Assembly: GCF_003576645.1 (NCBI RefSeq)
Contig: NC_044917.1
Coordinates: forward strand, 7,908,165 to 7,972,164
Source of the DNA: Ipomoea triloba
Taxonomy: Eukaryota; Streptophyta; Magnoliopsida; Solanales; Convolvulaceae
Length of the DNA stretch: 64,000 nt
Direction: 5' to 3'
The first letter of the stretch is position 1. Every line of letters starts with the position of its first letter. A program made the translations under genes and the position numbers. Below the pieces are notes generated by a model. It made no database searches, was not told the DNA's origin, and was given only the letters and a program-made list of their open reading frames with translations. Positions 60,885 through 64,000 of the stretch are shown one piece after another.

Positions 60885-61541
60885 GTATGATCGATCCCTC
60901 GTATATCTCTCAATATTTTATGTTTGTGCATCTATTTCTGTAGTGCGTGTTTTGTTTTCTTCTGGTTATCGGATCTGATCTTTCACTTTCCCTAATTTTC
61001 GATTGGTTAGTCGGTTGTTTGATCGAGTAGAATTGTAGGGTCTTTATTCTATTTCTTCTCAAATTGACAATCCTTATATGGTATCCTTAGTTCATGACTG
61101 ATTTTTTTTTTACATCTGTTTTCGATTTTGTGTTTCTCACTTTTCCTCTATTCTGTTGATATTGCAACTGAGTGTCTAAATCATACAAAAAAAGTAAAAC
61201 AAAAAAAAAACTGTTTTTTTTCAGTGCTTTGATTGCCTGTCTTTTTGTTCTTTATGCTAGGTTGTTCATGCAAAAATGCTATATCATGGTGAAATACTCA
61301 TTTTCTTACTAATGTTTTTGGCTTTAGTTGATATTGTGCTATGGATGGAAGAAACATGTGTTCTCTATGGAATTTGTTGCGAGGAACAAGGCCATGGCAA
61401 TTCAAACCCTTTATAATTGAGTGAATAATTAAAATAATAAAATAATTTCAAAAATAAAATATAGCATCCTTAAAAATGAATCTCCTCACAACCAGGATTA
61501 TGCCATAGTTTCACCTTTTGTTATCTTCTTTTTGCAAGCCA
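60885..61541 (+). other. Presumed ATG8 intron up to the retrotransposon
   Basis: T-rich intron-like DNA following the donor at 60885, with no ATG8-like frame. The segment up to 61541 contains no recognised element before the Copia LTR. Confidence 0.45.
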
Positions 61542-61689
61542 TGCAGATTAGAGAATTAACTCTTAAAATATATTCAATGATCATGAAAGGGAAATTACAA
61601 CACTTATATACACAGGGAGCCACCCTAAGCTTAGGTAACTAACACAGAAATATTCTAACTAACCCAAGAGACTCTAACTACTCAATACA
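61542..61689 (-). repeat. 3' LTR of a Copia element (~148 bp)
   Basis: On the minus strand it starts TGTATTGAGTAGTTAGAG directly after the polypurine tract TTGAGGGGG (61690-61698) and ends AATCTGCA. It contains a TATA-like TGTATATAAGTG near 61600. The 5' LTR lies outside the window, so the LTR length and target duplication cannot be confirmed. Confidence 0.6.
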
Positions 61690-64000
61690 CCCCCTCAAGC
61701 TGACGGAGGACAAGGGACTACGCCAAGCTTGACCCGGAGGTTATTAAACCGTGAGGCAGATAGAGCTTTGGTGAAAATATCTGCAAGTTGATCATGCGTG
61801 GAAACAAAATTAACCTTGAGTTCTCCTACTGATACCTTGTCCCGGACAAAGTGGTAGTCTACTTCAATGTGCTTCGTCCTGGCGTGGAAAACGGGGTTGG
61901 CGCACAGGTATGTTGCTCCTAAATTGTCGCACCAGAGCACCGGAACTGCCGACTGTTGTAAGCCAAGCTCTCGAAGTAGCGACTGAATCCACACCACCTC
62001 TGCAGCTACATCAGCTAGGGCCTTATACTCCGCTTCGGTTGAGGAGCGCGCCACAGTCCTTTGCTTTCGAGACACCCAAGATACTAAGTTCGGGCCAAGG
62101 AATACAGCAAACCCTGCGGTGGACTTCCGATCAATAGAGCATCCAGCCTAGTCAGAATCTGAGAAGGCATGCACTACTGGAGACGGAGAGACTTGTAGAC
62201 GCAGGCTATGGTCCAGAGTTCCTTTTACATACCGTAACACACGTTTGAGAGCCGCCCAGTGGTCTTGTGTGGGGCTGTGCATAAATTGGCACAACCGGTT
62301 CACGGCAAAAGACAAATCCGGGTGTGTGATTAATAAGTACATCAGCGAGCCAACTTGCTGTCGATAAGGTGTGGGATCATCTAACGGTGCAGCACCATCG
62401 GTAGGATTCGAAGTGGCTGACGACATTGGAGTGGTCAGGGACTTGCACGAGTTCATACCAGCTTTGCGAAGAAGCTCCATCATATACCGACGCTGTGATA
62501 AAACCACAGCATCTGCACTGTAAATTGCTTCAATACCCAAGAAAAACCGGGGTCTGCCGAGATCACGGATTTTAAATGCAGAGGATAGTTTTGATAATAT
62601 ACCCTCAACCAATTCAACATCATTTCCCAGTAATAAGATATCATCAACATAAACTAGAATGTATGCTCGCAACTGTCCAGAATCATAAATAAATAAGGAT
62701 ACATCCGTTTTAGAAGGTCGAAACCCAATACGAACCAAGAAGTCATTGAGCCGTGTGAACCGGGCTCGTGGGGCCTGCTTAAGGCCATAGAGGGAACGCT
62801 GCAACTTACACACATGATGAGGGTAAGCCGGATTGGCGTAGCCAGGAGGCTGACGCATGAAGATATCTTCTGTAATATGCCCATTCAAGAAGGCGTTGTG
62901 GACATCAAGCTGTCGCATTGTCCACTGATTTGAGATCGCAAATGTCAAGAGAAGTCTAATAGTGGTCGGTGTGACCACTGGACTGTATGTTTCAAAATAG
63001 TCTTCACCTGGTACCTGGTTGAAACCCTTGGCCACTAGCCGTGCCTTGTACCGCTCGATAGTGCCATCGGCCTGCCGTTTGACCCGGAAGACCCATTTAC
63101 AACCTATGACGTTCATATCCTGCCGAGCTGGTACCAACTCCCAGGTCTGATTGTGCAGGAGTGCATTGAATTCAACATCCATTGCATGACGCCATTGTGG
63201 GAGCTTGACAGCTTGCGAATGACAGGTTGGCTCATCATCATCGACCGAGGCTACTAAAGCTGTTGGATTGCGCCTTTGTGCGCAAGTCGTAGTTTGCAGC
63301 TGCATGACATGGGTTCGAGTCGTGTTGCGAACCTTTCGTCTGCGAGTTGTCGTGGTCGAAGAAGTTGTTGGCTGAAACGACGAAGTGGTGGCATTGACGG
63401 ATCAAGAGGTGATCAATTCTCGTGGCTGTGGTGGGACACAAGTCGTAGGCACTTCAATCGGCGGGGGGGTGGCGGCATGTCTAGGTGGACCCAATGTGGT
63501 TGGCTGATGAATTTGTGCAGATGCCCAAGGCATGGAGGGCTTAACTGTGGCAGTAGCACAGCTGGCCAATGTACCTGGTGATTTAGCAAAGGGGAACACT
63601 TGTTCGTTGAACCGGACATGCTTGGCAATATAAACACGTCCTGTGGCTGTGTCTAGACACCTGTAACCACTGAAAGATTCATGATATCCCAGAAAGACAC
63701 AGGATGTAGAACGATAATTCATTTTGTGCCGATTATATGGCCTCAGACACGGAAAGCATTCACACCCGAACACACGGAGTAAGTTATAATTGGGTGACCT
63801 ATGAAACAGACACGAGTATGGACTTATATTTTGTGTGACTGGTGACGGCATGCGATTTATCAAATGCACCGCGGACTCAAACGCGTAGGACCAGTATTTT
63901 TGTGGGACATGACCGTGGGCCAGCATAGCTAGACCCATTTCAACAACATGGCGGTGCCTGCGTTCCACACGGCCGTTCTGCTCGTGCGTGTGTGGACAGG
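61690..64000 (-). mobile_element. Ty1/Copia retrotransposon, polyprotein 3' part (integrase-RT-RNase H), two nonsense codons
   Basis: One continuous minus-strand frame from the window edge to the stop at 61695-61697. In order: the integrase C-terminal part (HTHEQNGRVERRHRHVVE, the GCECFPCLRPYNRHK-type motif), a linker, reverse transcriptase (WVFRVKRQADG, RYKARLVAKGF, FLNGHITEDIFMRQPPG, the catalytic YVDD near 62640-62655), then RNase H ([26 protein letters not shown]). Two in-frame stops interrupt it: TGA at 63402-63404 in the linker and TAG at 62148-62150, where family members have Trp (SDADW). No frameshift is seen, so the copy is recent but inactive as is. It lies antisense to the ATG8 exon. 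Confidence 0.9.

Noticed and set aside
62654..62884. Additional small minus-strand frames within the Copia element (also 63238-63441, 63413-63637)
   Set aside because: Out-of-frame shadows of the polyprotein.

Overview
The window is nuclear DNA from a flowering plant, almost certainly a eudicot. It has multi-exon genes with GT-AG introns, AT-rich intergenic DNA, nuclear tRNA genes and dense plant transposon families (MULE-type MITEs, Stowaway and Tourist MITEs, tRNA-derived SINEs, Helitrons, a Copia element). The species cannot be fixed from the sequence. All gene models below were built by hand by joining reading frames across splice sites; codon phase is conserved at every junction reported.

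Layout. 448-3855 (-): 5-exon microsomal lysophosphatidate acyltransferase. 4292-13100 and 13102-21910: the same 8,809 bp twice, apparently identical, separated by a single N. Each carries a tRNA-Gly(GCC), a MULE-type MITE, a 5-exon gene for an unrecognised, probably nuclear 506-aa protein, and a SINE cluster. 21681-23469: Helitron with repeated 5' termini. 24077-27134 (+): coiled-coil protein of the BRANCHLESS TRICHOME/USO1-like family. 30406-32281 (-): plastid RidA (2-iminobutanoate deaminase). 32400-42700: repeat-rich, without recognisable host genes, including a Helitron at 36328-38263. 42783-44865 (-): RING-H2 ubiquitin ligase like NEP1-interacting proteins. 51895-54980 (+): 11-exon GT31 beta-1,3-galactosyltransferase. 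54445-58699: the 3' end of that gene repeated inverted and then direct around a second single N. 59623-59704 (-): tRNA-Ser(AGA). 60848-60884 (+): first coding exon of an ATG8 gene. From 61542 to the window end (-): a Copia retrotransposon lying antisense in the expected ATG8 intron.

The genes are unrelated housekeeping or regulatory genes, with no operon or cluster logic. Both single-N junctions look like assembly errors: a false 8.8 kb tandem duplication, and a fold-back through a natural palindrome. Copy numbers of the affected genes should not be trusted.

The most original signal is a MITE family with the outer ends GGCAAATTATA and TATAACGATTG, 9-10 bp target duplications, self-palindromic terminal repeats and a minisatellite interior. 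Six distinct copies are visible, one of them 133 bp upstream of a start codon. Next come a Helitron with five repeated 5' ends and three SINE insertions stacked at one target.
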